This document shows, in pieces, positions 53,963-62,619 of a DNA stretch of 64,000 nt. Position 1 is the stretch's first letter. The number at the start of each line of letters is the position of its first letter. The DNA is taken from contig NZ_BMMB01000002.1 of the NCBI RefSeq assembly GCF_014645615.1, positions 186,001 to 250,000 on the forward strand, written 5' to 3'. The notes beneath the pieces were generated by a model that was given only the letters and a program-made list of their open reading frames with translations, was not told the origin of the DNA and searched no databases. The position numbers and the translations under genes are program-made. The stretch comes from Paenibacillus hunanensis. GTDB lineage: Bacteria; Bacillota; Bacilli; Paenibacillales; Paenibacillaceae.

Positions 53963-54843
53963 TATGACTCCACCTCCAAACGCTTCAATAGATACGATTG
54001 TGTCAATGCCACGATAGCAACGACTGCAAATAAGACAACCGCTTCTGCCTGACCGACTCCATATTCATTCGACAGGAATGCCTTTTGTACAATATGATAC
54101 GTAGCCAGCTCGGTCGAGTTAAATGGCCCACCCTTGGTCAATGCCAGATTGATATCATACGTAAGAAATGAACGCGATAACGAGACAAAGATACAGATCA
54201 CGATCGCAGGCACAGTAAGCGGCAACATAATTTTTCGAATAATCGCCATCCGGCTCGCTCCATCCATATTGGCTGCTTCTAATATATCGCCAGGTACACC
54301 AGCAAAGCCTGCGATGTAAATAATCATCAGATAGCCGATCAGCTGCCATGCAGTGACGATCACCAGTGCCCAGAATGCCTTGTCTGTATCTGTCAGCCAC
54401 GATGTAGCAAACAGTGACCAGCCATACTTTTCCCCGAGGTACGGCAGCACCTGCGAGAACAGCGTCTGCCACAAATAACCGAGCACGATCCCCCCGATCA
54501 GATTAGGCGTGAAAAATCCAGTGCGGAGCCACTGCTCTCCCCGTCTGCCACCTGTTAATGCCAGCGCGATAAAGAAAGCCGCCACATTGGCGAGTACAAC
54601 CGTGCAAAATACATAGCGCAGCGTGAACCAGAGCTGCTGCCAGAATACCGTATCCAGCCAGACCTGCTTATAATTAGCGAGCCCCACCAGGGAACTATCC
54701 CCGGTATTCACATCCCAATTTGTAAAGGTTAAATACAGACCTACCACAAATGGAATCACGACGACCGCCATAAATGCAATCACCGAAGGGCCGCCAAACA
54801 GAAGAAATATGCCCGTATTGCGCATCCATTGTTTTCTAGTCAT
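53962..54843 (-). CDS. Carbohydrate ABC permease, MalF type
   Basis: A 293-residue permease: FLLFGGPSVIAFMAVVVIPFVVGLYLTFTNWD opening, EAA loop VPGDILEAANMDGASRMAIIRKIMLPLTVPAI, six helices. It is the partner of the MalG-type protein. ATG 54843 has AGAGAGG 6 nt upstream; the open frame continues 26 codons further up. It lies about 105 bp after the binding protein gene. Confidence 0.92.
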   Translation of the reverse strand: MTRKQWMRNTGIFLLFGGPSVIAFMAVVVIPFVVGLYLTFTNWDVNTGDSSLVGLANYKQVWLDTVFWQQLWFTLRYVFCTVVLANVAAFFIALALTGGRRGEQWLRTGFFTPNLIGGIVLGYLWQTLFSQVLPYLGEKYGWSLFATSWLTDTDKAFWALVIVTAWQLIGYLMIIYIAGFAGVPGDILEAANMDGASRMAIIRKIMLPLTVPAIVICIFVSLSRSFLTYDINLALTKGGPFNSTELATYHIVQKAFLSNEYGVGQAEAVVLFAVVAIVALTQSYLLKRLEVES

Positions 54844-54947
54844 GTGGACCTCTCTTTCAGCCGTCATCCTACCGCTGGTTCGCTCACAGGCATATCGTAA
54901 ATTGTACCTATTCCATCCCACTTCTACCTGTGAGCGAGCGCATGGCG

Positions 54948-56273
54948 TTATTTACCTGCTTGCGACTTCCAGTATGCCTGCACCTCATCGATCAAGCCCT
55001 GACGGTCGATCACATTAGCCAGATATTTCTGCATCGATGCCCCCGTTTTTGCCCAGTAATCCTGCGGTAAATAGTTGATCACACCGATATTAATCGTTTT
55101 CTCTTGATCGACGTATTCGTTCACCGCATTGGAGATCACATTCGTGCTCTTCACCTTCACATCCTTGTACGGTAGCGCCAGCCCCATGTCGGACACAATC
55201 GCCTTCTGCCCTTGATCGCTCGTCACCAGCCACTCGATAAACTTCTTCGCCGCTTCCTGCTGTGCGGGAGAAGAACCGGAATTGTCGATCGCCAGTAGCT
55301 TGGGCTCACTATAGGCAATCTGCGTATTGCCATAATCAGCTGGATTGTTGCTGATCGGCACAGGAATCACTCCAAAGTCCTGATCGCGTCCTTGCAGGGA
55401 GCCAATGACCGCCCATGTCCAGTCGCCCATAAAATAAAAGGCTGCATTGCCTTTCGCAAAATCAGAGCTATCCTTGTTGTAATCCGCAGTAAGTGGGTCT
55501 TTGCTACGAGCATTATATTTTTTCAATACATCAAATGTATCCATCAAGCCATTAAAAGCAGCGTTATTCGCCAGCGACTGCGTACCGTCCTCCAGCCCTT
55601 TGACAAACTTCAGATTCGTATCCACATCTTTCGACTGTAGCGAATACGTCAGCCCAAGATAATGCGCGCCGAGCGACCAATCTGCACCGTGAAGCATAAC
55701 GGGCGCCTTACCTGCTGCCTGTATTTTTTGAAAAAGTGCTTCCAGATCATCGCGCGTCTTGATCGATGCCGGGTCAAATGTACCGCCGATCGCTTCCTCT
55801 ACAGCACGTTTGTTGTACAGCAGACCATAGCCCTGAGCTGTCCACGGAATACCGAGGAACTTGCCGTCTAATAACGCATTCTCTACCGCGCCTGCCTTCG
55901 TCAATCCTTCGTACTTCGACTTTTCCGAATCGAGATCAAGGAACTTATCCTTGTATTGCAAAATCGTCCCTGGATCGAGGTTGGAGATGGTTGGCGGGTT
56001 GTTTGAAGCGAGGAGGGATTGAAACTTTTCTAGCTGCGCCCCACCGATCGGTGTCGGAATCAATTCAATCGTAACCTTTGGATTCTGCTCATGATACGTT
56101 TCAAACAGCTTCTCAAATACACTATTCACCTCAGCAGACGTATTGAAAAATGTCAGCTTGACCTCACCATTTGCATCGGATGACGCTCCAGATTTCCCTT
56201 TTCCCTGTGAACAAGCAGCCAGGAGCGACAGGATCAGCAGCAGAGCCAGCCATGGCGCAACTTTTTTAAGCAT
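54948..56273 (-). CDS. Sugar-binding lipoprotein of CUT1 ABC transporter
   Basis: A 441-residue solute-binding protein: signal with lipobox LLAAC (Cys about 21), then the SBP_bac_1 fold (VKLTFFNTSAEVNSVFEKLFETYHEQNPKVTIE; GDWTWAVIGSLQGRDQDFGVIPVPI). Anchored outside the membrane, it delivers an oligosaccharide or sugar to the two permeases. First gene of the operon; a promoter with two LacI/CcpA-like operators is directly upstream. The substrate is not deducible. Confidence 0.92.
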   Translation of the reverse strand: MLKKVAPWLALLLILSLLAACSQGKGKSGASSDANGEVKLTFFNTSAEVNSVFEKLFETYHEQNPKVTIELIPTPIGGAQLEKFQSLLASNNPPTISNLDPGTILQYKDKFLDLDSEKSKYEGLTKAGAVENALLDGKFLGIPWTAQGYGLLYNKRAVEEAIGGTFDPASIKTRDDLEALFQKIQAAGKAPVMLHGADWSLGAHYLGLTYSLQSKDVDTNLKFVKGLEDGTQSLANNAAFNGLMDTFDVLKKYNARSKDPLTADYNKDSSDFAKGNAAFYFMGDWTWAVIGSLQGRDQDFGVIPVPISNNPADYGNTQIAYSEPKLLAIDNSGSSPAQQEAAKKFIEWLVTSDQGQKAIVSDMGLALPYKDVKVKSTNVISNAVNEYVDQEKTINIGVINYLPQDYWAKTGASMQKYLANVIDRQGLIDEVQAYWKSQAGK

Positions 56274-56293
56274 GTAGCAACCCCCTCTATTGA

Positions 56294-56366
56294 TGAATAC
56301 GTTTACATTTTAAATTCAGCTTTATAATAACGGCTGACTAGGGTATATGTCAATCGATTGACATAT
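56294..56366 (-). promoter_or_regulatory. Sugar operon promoter with LacI dyad and cre-like site
   Basis: On minus, -35 TTGACA (56348-56353) and -10 TATTAT (56324-56329) are 18 bp apart. The -35 lies within a perfect 22-bp palindrome (56345-56366; half-site ATATGTCAATC) with a central CG, the LacI-family layout. Downstream of the start, TGAATACGTTTACA (56294-56307) matches the CcpA cre consensus except at one position. Control by the operon's own LacI protein plus CcpA is inferred. Confidence 0.75.
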
Positions 56367-56369
56367 GAA

Positions 56370-56426
56370 AATAAAAATAAAATCGCTCTGCCTCAGAAGC
56401 GTCATTTCTGCTTCCGACAGAGCGAT
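56370..56426 (-). terminator. Terminator of the Fur and winged-helix operon
   Basis: ATCGCTCTG (56382-56390) pairs with CAGAGCGAT (56418-56426), with inner GAAGC/GCTTC; the minus exit is TTTTATTTTTATTTTC. It is 120 bp after the winged-helix gene. Confidence 0.88.
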
Positions 56427-56546
56427 ATCGTATATGTGTATGCTTGTTATATCAAGCAAATGAACAAATATTATCTTAACAGGTGGTTCAGGACATATCA
56501 GGCGCCCTCGATATCGACGTGCCTGGATTATCCGTCTATTCCATCA

Positions 56547-57362
56547 TTAATCTGCCAAACGGTATCCTACACCACGCACAGTCGCAATGTATTGCGGTGC
56601 GGACGCATTATCTCCGATCTTTTTACGCAAGCTTTTGACGTGCACATCCACCACATTGCTACCGCCGAAAAATTGCGTGCCCCAGATTTCACTCATCAAT
56701 TGCTCACGTGACAGGACGCCGCCCTCGCTCTCGACTAGCATTTGCAGCAGATCGTATTCTGTTTTGGTCAGATCGATACGGCGTTGACCACGGTAAACGG
56801 TCATCTTTTTGCGATCGATCCACAGATCCTTGAACACAATACGATGCTGTGCATCATCCGCAGCCGGAGCCACTGGACGGCTAGCACTTGAACGAATAAC
56901 ACGCTCCACATGATATAGCCCTTCCTGTGGACGCATTGGCCAGATGAGCAATTCTTCTTCTGTCCATTCCTTCATCCCCAGGGCAAGCATCTCTTCACGA
57001 ACGAGGAAGATTGCAGGTACATGAGAATTATTCTCATTAATGCGTGACTTTGCCTGTTCAATGTCGGTACTGCCTGCCGATGAGATCATATCGAAGATGT
57101 ACAGGTCTGCACTGATCGCACCGGAGCCACTATTTTCCCAGCGATGGAATACCATCACATCAAAGCAGCTATCGGATAATGTGCGTGTCAGCTCGTGCAC
57201 ACGGCTCGGAGTTGGACTAATAATTACGACGCGGCGTGTCACTGGACAAGCAAGCCCCATCGTATCGGCATCAACTTCATCGGTCACTGTTCCCCAGTTC
57301 AGTGCTGAATGGGAGCCAGAAAGATAATCATTCTCAATTACTTTTTCGATTTGTTTTTGCAT
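56547..57362 (-). CDS. Winged-helix regulator with atypical receiver-like domain
   Basis: 271 residues. The C-terminal half is an OmpR/PhoB winged helix (IDLTKTEYDLLQMLVESEGGVLSREQL ... VVDVHVKSLRKKIG ... IATVRGVGYRLAD). Residues about 44-160 are receiver-like: ADLYIFDMISS keeps an Asp at the phospho-acceptor position, but the acidic pocket strand is VVIISPTPSR and no Lys-Pro switch is evident (LLIWPMRPQE). No kinase is adjacent. The gene overlaps the PerR-like gene by 25 bp, with its AAAGGAG site inside that gene, so the two regulators are translationally linked. Confidence 0.85.
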   Translation of the reverse strand: MQKQIEKVIENDYLSGSHSALNWGTVTDEVDADTMGLACPVTRRVVIISPTPSRVHELTRTLSDSCFDVMVFHRWENSGSGAISADLYIFDMISSAGSTDIEQAKSRINENNSHVPAIFLVREEMLALGMKEWTEEELLIWPMRPQEGLYHVERVIRSSASRPVAPAADDAQHRIVFKDLWIDRKKMTVYRGQRRIDLTKTEYDLLQMLVESEGGVLSREQLMSEIWGTQFFGGSNVVDVHVKSLRKKIGDNASAPQYIATVRGVGYRLAD

Positions 57363-57742
57363 TCAGTACACACTCCTTTAAATACAACATGTGCATGATG
57401 AACATCGTACCCGGTCTCCTCCGCTACATCTGCATACCATTGAAGCGGTGCACCTGTCATAACCTCGTCTACTCGACCACAGGATTCGCATACAATATGC
57501 TGGTGATCATCCATTTTGCCGTCGTAACGGCTGGCAGCCTCACCGAGCTTGAGCTCGCGGATCAATCCATTGTCAGTCAGGTAGCGAAGCGAATTATATA
57601 CCGTTCCATAAGCGAAATTATGACCACGCTCTACCAACCGATTCATGACGTCAGCGGCAGTCGGGTGATCATCAGCATGATAGACGATATCATATACAGC
57701 TTTACGCTGTGTCGTCAGATTGATGGTTTTCACATGGATCAT
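57338..57742 (-). CDS. Fur family regulator, PerR-like
   Basis: A 134-residue Fur-family metalloregulator. The DNA-binding half has TTQRKAVYDIVYHADDHPTAADV and TVYNSLRYLTDNGLI; the metal half has ASRYDGKMDDHQHIVCESCGRVDE with structural Zn cysteines in C-E-S-C and C-T-E-C. The ASRYD...HQH arrangement resembles PerR rather than Fur or Zur. The position of PerR Asp104 seems to be Glu (GRVDEV), which in Bacillus favours reduced peroxide sensitivity. A Per-like and a Fur-like box lie upstream. Confidence 0.85.
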   Translation of the reverse strand: MIHVKTINLTTQRKAVYDIVYHADDHPTAADVMNRLVERGHNFAYGTVYNSLRYLTDNGLIRELKLGEAASRYDGKMDDHQHIVCESCGRVDEVMTGAPLQWYADVAEETGYDVHHAHVVFKGVCTECKNKSKK

Positions 57743-57757
57743 TCCCTTAATTTGATT

Positions 57758-57827
57758 TTAGAATAAGTATAAATCCATTTTAAATTCGGGTCAATAGCTT
57801 TAGAAATTAAAGTGATAATGGTTATCG
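57758..57827. promoter_or_regulatory. Per-like and Fur-like boxes before the Fur family gene
   Basis: TTAGAATAAGTATAA (57758-57772) matches the Per consensus TTATAATnATTATAA at 12 of 14 positions. TGATAATGGTTATCG (57813-57827) matches the 7-1-7 Fur pattern with two mismatches. Autoregulation by the PerR-like protein, with possible cross-control by Fur, is inferred. Confidence 0.6.
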
Positions 57828-57887
57828 GTGGGGATGGAAAAAATGTTACTGGGGTGGTATTTAGCAGATTGTGTGGGGGAGCATCAT

Positions 57888-58014
57888 CCACTTCCGGTAA
57901 GGAATAAGGGAACGTCCTTCGGTGGAGCCCAGAAATCTACGGATTAGGAGTGAAGGTAGATTCCTGGGCTCCAAAGGCGTCCTTTTCCCTTATTTCCTTC
58001 CCTCCGTTCTGTGC
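57888..58014. repeat. Dispersed hairpin element, copy D
   Basis: Outer arms AAGGAATAAGGGAA and TTTTCCCTTATTTCCTT. Inner arms GGAGCCCAGAAATCTAC (57924-57940) and GTAGATTCCTGGGCTCC (57956-57972), one mismatch; CAG/CTG here replaces GCG/CGC of copy A. Same direction as the other three. The rest of the 57828-58641 gap has imperfect CTTTGCAGTTAAG-like repeats and no supported gene. Confidence 0.92.
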
Positions 58015-58192
58015 TGTTGGCATCATAGAAGTGTGCTTTCGCAGCAAGCGTAATATTGTTTTCATCTTTAGGGGGTGCGGCATTTAAGGTCTTTGTATTT
58101 AAGATTTTTGCAGTTATGGTCTTTGCAGTTAAGAACTTTAGCATTTAAAATGTTCAGCGTTTTTTTAATAGTGTTTACTATCTTTTTAAAAT

Positions 58193-58223
58193 AAAAGGAG
58201 TGCTGGGTGCACTCCTTTTTGGG
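58193..58223. terminator. Bidirectional terminator-like hairpin
   Basis: AAAAGGAGTGC pairs perfectly with GCACTCCTTTT around TGGGT, with T-runs on both strands. It is 420 bp beyond the ArsR-type gene and has no close upstream plus-strand gene. Confidence 0.65.
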
Positions 58224-58641
58224 ATTTGTATTTACTTTTATTTATCCTGTAGTGAGGTGGGTTGAATAAGGTTTTGAGAAGAGAAAGAGCTTGAAAAAAA
58301 GTCAGGTGTGATTCTCTTCGTTTGGGTGTTTGGTTTAGTGTGGAAGCTGGGCGATTTGCTAGCTATTTTCTAAGGAATTAAGGTAGAGTGACTTGACTTG
58401 TTTTATTCGTGCTTTGTTTTATTTATGGTTGGGCTTGCTGTGTTGCTGTTTATCCAGCTTTATTTATAGTCGCTCTATCCTATGGCTGTCGTTCACTTTC
58501 AGTTATGATCTGGCTTTAGTATGCGCGTTATCATATATCATCGGTACGATGACGTTGCTACACTACATGCGTTTCGTATGGTAGGAATGATTGTGAGTGA
58601 CAGGGCTTGTTATGGGCACGTCGTTGCTGTGAATTGATCAC

Positions 58642-59559
58642 CTAGTCATCCTTTACATCATACAGTACTCTTGCGAGCAGGTTTTGGCCGTAGTTTCCGA
58701 AGTTTTTGCCGAAGATCGTGAGGCCGCGTTTGTTGGCGGGGCCGTCGGTTACGGCGATTCGGAAATGGATGTTGCTTTTGTAATCCAGGTCGATGTCGCT
58801 CAGGGTGACGTCGGAGATGCGGCAGCCGTCGATGTAGCTGCCGTCCTGGGTGATTCGGATCAGCTTTAGCATGCCGTACTGGTTCAGGTGTGGCGGCCAC
58901 CAGTCAGGGTTGAACGTGCCGCGGGTATCGCCAAAATCACCAGGACTTGTCCAGCAGCCGATTTGTTTTCCATTAATGTAAAAGAAAATATCAGACGGAT
59001 AGTTATCGCAGAAGCCAGGCGCTTCGGAGCCTAGCTCCATGGATAGCTGGATTTCGTTAAACGTCTGGTTGGGCTTCAAATAGTTAGGGATGCGGTATTC
59101 CAGATAGCCATCGTTTAGCCAGATCATCTCGGCATCGATGCGCAATGGATCGGCAAAGTAGCGTGGGTCATCGAATTCACCGATGATGCTATCGCGCGTT
59201 GCCAGACCGCAGGTTGGCGCTGCCTGATAATCGCTGTAGTGCCCGACCTGAATCTCAACCTCATAGCGATTATGAATCTCCTTGGAACGCAGGTCGACCA
59301 TGAGCTTTTCCTCGTTGAGGTAGCATATTTTCTGTATGCCGTGCTTGCCTACAGCGGTATTGATCTCAATCAGGCCGCTTTCTTCTAGCTTTTTGATGTG
59401 CATGGTGATGGCACCGTTGCTCAGTCCGAGCTTGGTTGCCAGATCATTCAGGTTGAGACTCTGATTTTGTGCAAGCAGCTCGATAATTTGAATACGAATC
59501 TCCGAACTAAGCGCCTTGAAAATATTAACGCCTGACATCAGGTCCTTAATATAAATCAT
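58642..59559 (-). CDS. ArsR-type regulator with large C-terminal sensor domain
   Basis: 305 residues. The N-terminus is a winged helix-turn-helix (VNIFKALSSEIRIQIIELLAQNQSLNLNDLATKLGLSNGAITMHIKKLEESGLI). Residues about 105-300 form a beta-rich domain (DAEMIWLNDGYLEYRIPNYLKP; DIFFYINGKQIGCWTSPGDFGDTRG) reminiscent of jelly-roll sugar-binding folds. This is a one-component sensor; its divergent neighbour is an arabinanase, so arabino-oligosaccharide sensing is plausible. ATG 59559 has AAAGGA 9 nt upstream. The last third uses C-ending codons heavily. Confidence 0.8.
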   Translation of the reverse strand: MIYIKDLMSGVNIFKALSSEIRIQIIELLAQNQSLNLNDLATKLGLSNGAITMHIKKLEESGLIEINTAVGKHGIQKICYLNEEKLMVDLRSKEIHNRYEVEIQVGHYSDYQAAPTCGLATRDSIIGEFDDPRYFADPLRIDAEMIWLNDGYLEYRIPNYLKPNQTFNEIQLSMELGSEAPGFCDNYPSDIFFYINGKQIGCWTSPGDFGDTRGTFNPDWWPPHLNQYGMLKLIRITQDGSYIDGCRISDVTLSDIDLDYKSNIHFRIAVTDGPANKRGLTIFGKNFGNYGQNLLARVLYDVKDD

Positions 59560-59744
59560 AGATGGATGTCCTTTCTCCGTTCTGAGCAAAGCCTATCATT
59601 TTAGACTATGCACATTTATGTTTTATTTCAGATAATTATAAAGCATTACAAACAGGAAAGAAAGACAAAGCAAAAAAGCTTAAAATCCTTATAAAACGGC
59701 TGTTTTTTGCAATTTTATCCCTTTTTCGATTTGTAAACCACCAA

Positions 59745-59815
59745 TATATCAATCTAAACTGATTAATATATATTTAAAATATACCATTGAAATATCATGT
59801 AACCGCTTTTATAAT
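59745..59815 (+). promoter_or_regulatory. Arabinanase promoter and upstream dyad
   Basis: -35 TTGAAA (59787-59792) and -10 TATAAT (59810-59815) are 17 bp apart. Upstream, TATATCAATC (59745-59754) and GATTAATATA (59761-59770) form a dyad with 6-bp spacer (9 of 10 pairs), a candidate site for the divergent ArsR-type protein. Confidence 0.65.
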
Positions 59816-59887
59816 GTGATTATATCTAAATTGATTCAGCATTTACTAAACCAAATCATGATCATCCCCAGAGAGGTGGCGTTCCAT

Positions 59888-60865
59888 TTGGAAAAAATCC
59901 GCAAGACGAAAGGATTTAAGGTTGTACGCTTAGCTTTGCCGCTATTCCTTGTTGTCGTTATGATGCTAACCGGTCAGTCGCGGGCAATTGCAGCATTCTG
60001 GAGTTTGTCGGGTGATATCGCAGTCCATGATCCTTCGATCATCAAGGAGGGCAATTCGTGGTATACGTTCTCTACAGGACCCGGTCTGCAAGTGTTGAAG
60101 TCAGACAATGGCACCTCATGGTATCGTGTACCACAGATTTTCCTGAGCGAGCCAGCGTGGTGGAAAACAGCCGTGCCTAATCATAAACAAATGGATGTAT
60201 GGGCACCGGATATCCAGCAGTATAACGGTAAAGTATGGCTGTACTACTCCATCTCCGCCTTTGGCGAAAATCGTTCAGCGATCGGTCTGGCAAGTGCAAG
60301 CAGTATCGGTGCAGGACAGTGGAAGGACGAGGGTATCGTTCTTCAATCGACAAGTGCTAACAATTACAATGCGATCGATCCGAATCTGGTGATTGATGCA
60401 GCAGGCAACCCATGGATGGCATTCGGTTCATTCTGGAGCGGCCTGAAGATTGTGAAGCTGGATAAGAATACGATGAAGCCAACCGGCAACATTAGCTCGA
60501 TCGCCGCTCGTCCGAACAATAACGGGGCGATTGAAGCACCAAGTATCATTTACCGTGGTGGCTATTATTATTTATTCGCTTCGATCGATTCCTGCTGCAA
60601 AGGCGTGAATAGCACCTACAAAATGGTGTATGGACGCTCCACCAGCATCACCGGCCCTTATGTCGACAAAAATGGTGTCAACATGCTGAACGGTGGCGGC
60701 ACAATCTTTGATACAGGGAATGATCGCTGGAAAGGTCCGGGTGGTCAGGACGTTTACAATGGTAACATTATTGCACGTCATGCCTACGATGCGACCGACA
60801 ACGGTAATCCAAAGCTACTGATTAGTGATCTATTATGGGATTCCAGTGGCTGGCCTACCTACTAA
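59888..60865 (+). CDS. abnA: Secreted endo-alpha-1,5-L-arabinanase (GH43)
   Basis: A 325-residue five-bladed beta-propeller glycosidase. A signal peptide (KVVRLALPLFLVVVMMLTGQSRAIA) precedes the enzyme. The catalytic base Asp is in IAVHDPSI, the pKa modulator Asp in NAIDPNLV, and the acid Glu in GAIEAPSI. It cleaves arabinan side chains of pectin outside the cell. The TTG at 59888 is used: AGAGGTGG lies 8 nt upstream, and the promoter's TATAAT at 59810 rules out the earlier in-frame GTG. Arabino-oligosaccharides may enter through the ABC system encoded next. Confidence 0.93.
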   Translation: MEKIRKTKGFKVVRLALPLFLVVVMMLTGQSRAIAAFWSLSGDIAVHDPSIIKEGNSWYTFSTGPGLQVLKSDNGTSWYRVPQIFLSEPAWWKTAVPNHKQMDVWAPDIQQYNGKVWLYYSISAFGENRSAIGLASASSIGAGQWKDEGIVLQSTSANNYNAIDPNLVIDAAGNPWMAFGSFWSGLKIVKLDKNTMKPTGNISSIAARPNNNGAIEAPSIIYRGGYYYLFASIDSCCKGVNSTYKMVYGRSTSITGPYVDKNGVNMLNGGGTIFDTGNDRWKGPGGQDVYNGNIIARHAYDATDNGNPKLLISDLLWDSSGWPTY

Positions 60866-61085
60866 ATGAATAAGGGATCAGCATTGGACGATGGCTGTGC
60901 GGACAACCAGCTTACGTCATTGCGGAATGAGGAAATATTATATTTAATCCTCTAACAACTCATTATCACAATCCATTTCGATTCACATCGCTATAGCGCC
61001 AAACCATACTATGTAGCTATCGGCTGATGTTGATCCCTGTACGCTCAAAAGCAAGCATCTGTTGTTCCTCAATCTTTTACTATTT

Positions 61086-61099
61086 TGTATACGGTTACA
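61086..61099. promoter_or_regulatory. cre-like site before second sugar-binding protein
   Basis: TGTATACGGTTACA fits the CcpA cre consensus except for the fifth base, the same departure as in the site at 56294. It lies 24 bp before the start codon, so bound CcpA would block transcription. Confidence 0.55.
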
Positions 61100-61122
61100 T
61101 ATACGGATCAGGAGGTATCGTT

Positions 61123-62466
61123 ATGTTTACGAAAAAATTCTGGGTGACGAGTATGCTACTTATGCTCGTAAGCGCCCTTGTACTGGCAGGCTGTGGTGGC
61201 AATAGCGGCTCCAGCAGTGGCAAAAAAGAGCTAACCTTTATGTTCCGCGGTGGAACAGATGAGCAAAAGGCCTATCAAGCTGTTGTGAAAAAGTTCGAAG
61301 AAAAGCACCCTGATGTGAAGGTCAAAATCATCGTAACCGCTGCTGATCAGTATGCAACTAAAATCAGAGCAGCGATCACCGGTAACAGTATGCCTGACGT
61401 ATTTTACTTTGGACCAGGGGATCTGAAGGCATATGTGAACAGCAATGTGCTGATGAATCTGACTCCATATGTAGAGAACAATAAGGACGTCGACCTCAAG
61501 AATATCTGGAAATATGGCGTCGATCTGTACCGCTATGATGGTCAGATGGCAGGTAAAGGCGACATTTACGGCATGCCAAAGGATCTGGGGCCATTCGCAC
61601 TTGGCTACAACAAAACACTGCTTGAAAAAGCGGGCATTCCGTTACCAGACCCGAAAAAGCCGTACACCTGGGAAGAGTTCGTGAAAGTGAACCAGCAGGT
61701 AACGAAGGATACGAACGGAGACGGTAAACCGGATGTATTCGGTACAGGCTTTAACGTACAGTGGGCACTGCAAGCCTTTGTCTGGAGTAATGGTGCAGAC
61801 TGGCTTGATGCTAGCAAAACAAAAGTAACGATCGACGATCCGAAGTTCGCCGAAGCGCTGCAATTTTTTGCGGATATGCAGAACAAGTATAAAATCACGC
61901 CTTCGATTGAAGAAGCACAAACACTGGATACGTATCAGCGCTGGATGAAGGGTGAGATGGCATTCTTCCCTGTTGGCCCGTGGGATATGAGTACATTTGA
62001 AAAGCTGCCATTCGACTATGACCTGATTCCATATCCAGTAGGCTCCACTGGCAAACCAGCAACCTGGATCGGTTCACTTGGTATCGGTGTATCTGCCAAA
62101 ACCAAATATCCAAAAGAAGCAGCCGAACTGGTCAACTACCTGACCGCTTCCAAAGAAGGTATGCAGCAGCTGGTAGATGCAAAGGTACAAATTCCAAACC
62201 TGCTCGATATGGCGAAAACATGGGCAAGCGACAAGTCCACCAAGCCAGCTAATAAGCAAGAATTCATCAATATTATCGACGATTATGGTCGTGCGCTTCC
62301 AGCTAACTACACGTACAACTCCGAGTGGTACGATCTATTCTTTACTGATATCCAGCCTGTACTGGACGGTAAAATGACAGCGGCAGACTATGTGAAGCAG
62401 CAACAGCCGAAGATGCAAAAGCTGCTCGATAAAGCAGTAGAACAGGAAAATCGTTCGAAAAAGTAG
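61123..62466 (+). CDS. Sugar-binding lipoprotein of second CUT1 ABC transporter
   Basis: A 447-residue solute-binding protein: lipobox LVLAGC, low-complexity Gly/Ser linker, SBP_bac_1 fold ([70 protein letters not shown]). AGGAGG precedes ATG 61123 by 7 nt; the frame extends 32 codons upstream without a site. It is 257 bp after the arabinanase gene, so arabino-oligosaccharide is a reasonable but unproved ligand. A hairpin behind it probably sets a higher level than the permeases. Confidence 0.92.
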   Translation: MFTKKFWVTSMLLMLVSALVLAGCGGNSGSSSGKKELTFMFRGGTDEQKAYQAVVKKFEEKHPDVKVKIIVTAADQYATKIRAAITGNSMPDVFYFGPGDLKAYVNSNVLMNLTPYVENNKDVDLKNIWKYGVDLYRYDGQMAGKGDIYGMPKDLGPFALGYNKTLLEKAGIPLPDPKKPYTWEEFVKVNQQVTKDTNGDGKPDVFGTGFNVQWALQAFVWSNGADWLDASKTKVTIDDPKFAEALQFFADMQNKYKITPSIEEAQTLDTYQRWMKGEMAFFPVGPWDMSTFEKLPFDYDLIPYPVGSTGKPATWIGSLGIGVSAKTKYPKEAAELVNYLTASKEGMQQLVDAKVQIPNLLDMAKTWASDKSTKPANKQEFINIIDDYGRALPANYTYNSEWYDLFFTDIQPVLDGKMTAADYVKQQQPKMQKLLDKAVEQENRSKK

Positions 62467-62509
62467 TTTTACGTAGCAAGAGCACATGAACAAGTAGCAC
62501 GAAAGGTAA

Positions 62510-62539
62510 TGCCAGCAGCCTGTACATGTGCTGCTGGCA
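62510..62539 (+). terminator. Intercistronic hairpin between binding protein and permease
   Basis: TGCCAGCAGC pairs with GCTGCTGGCA around a 10-nt loop and is followed by CCTATTTTG rather than a long T-run. It likely allows partial read-through and stabilises the upstream mRNA. Confidence 0.6.
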
Positions 62540-62619
62540 CCTATTTTGCCATCGTCCACACGAGCATTGGAAAGTTCCATACATCCCACCTGCTCATACT
62601 AGAAACAGGGGTGACCGTC

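Noticed and set aside
35416..58014. Four hairpin copies considered as a CRISPR-like or insertion-sequence system
   Set aside because: Copies are kilobases apart, not in an array, without spacers or cas genes, and without transposase, terminal repeats or target duplications.
58393..58584. 63-codon frame encoding hydrophobic stretches
   Set aside because: TTG start with a weak AAGG, no promoter or conserved pattern; T-rich DNA gives such frames by chance.
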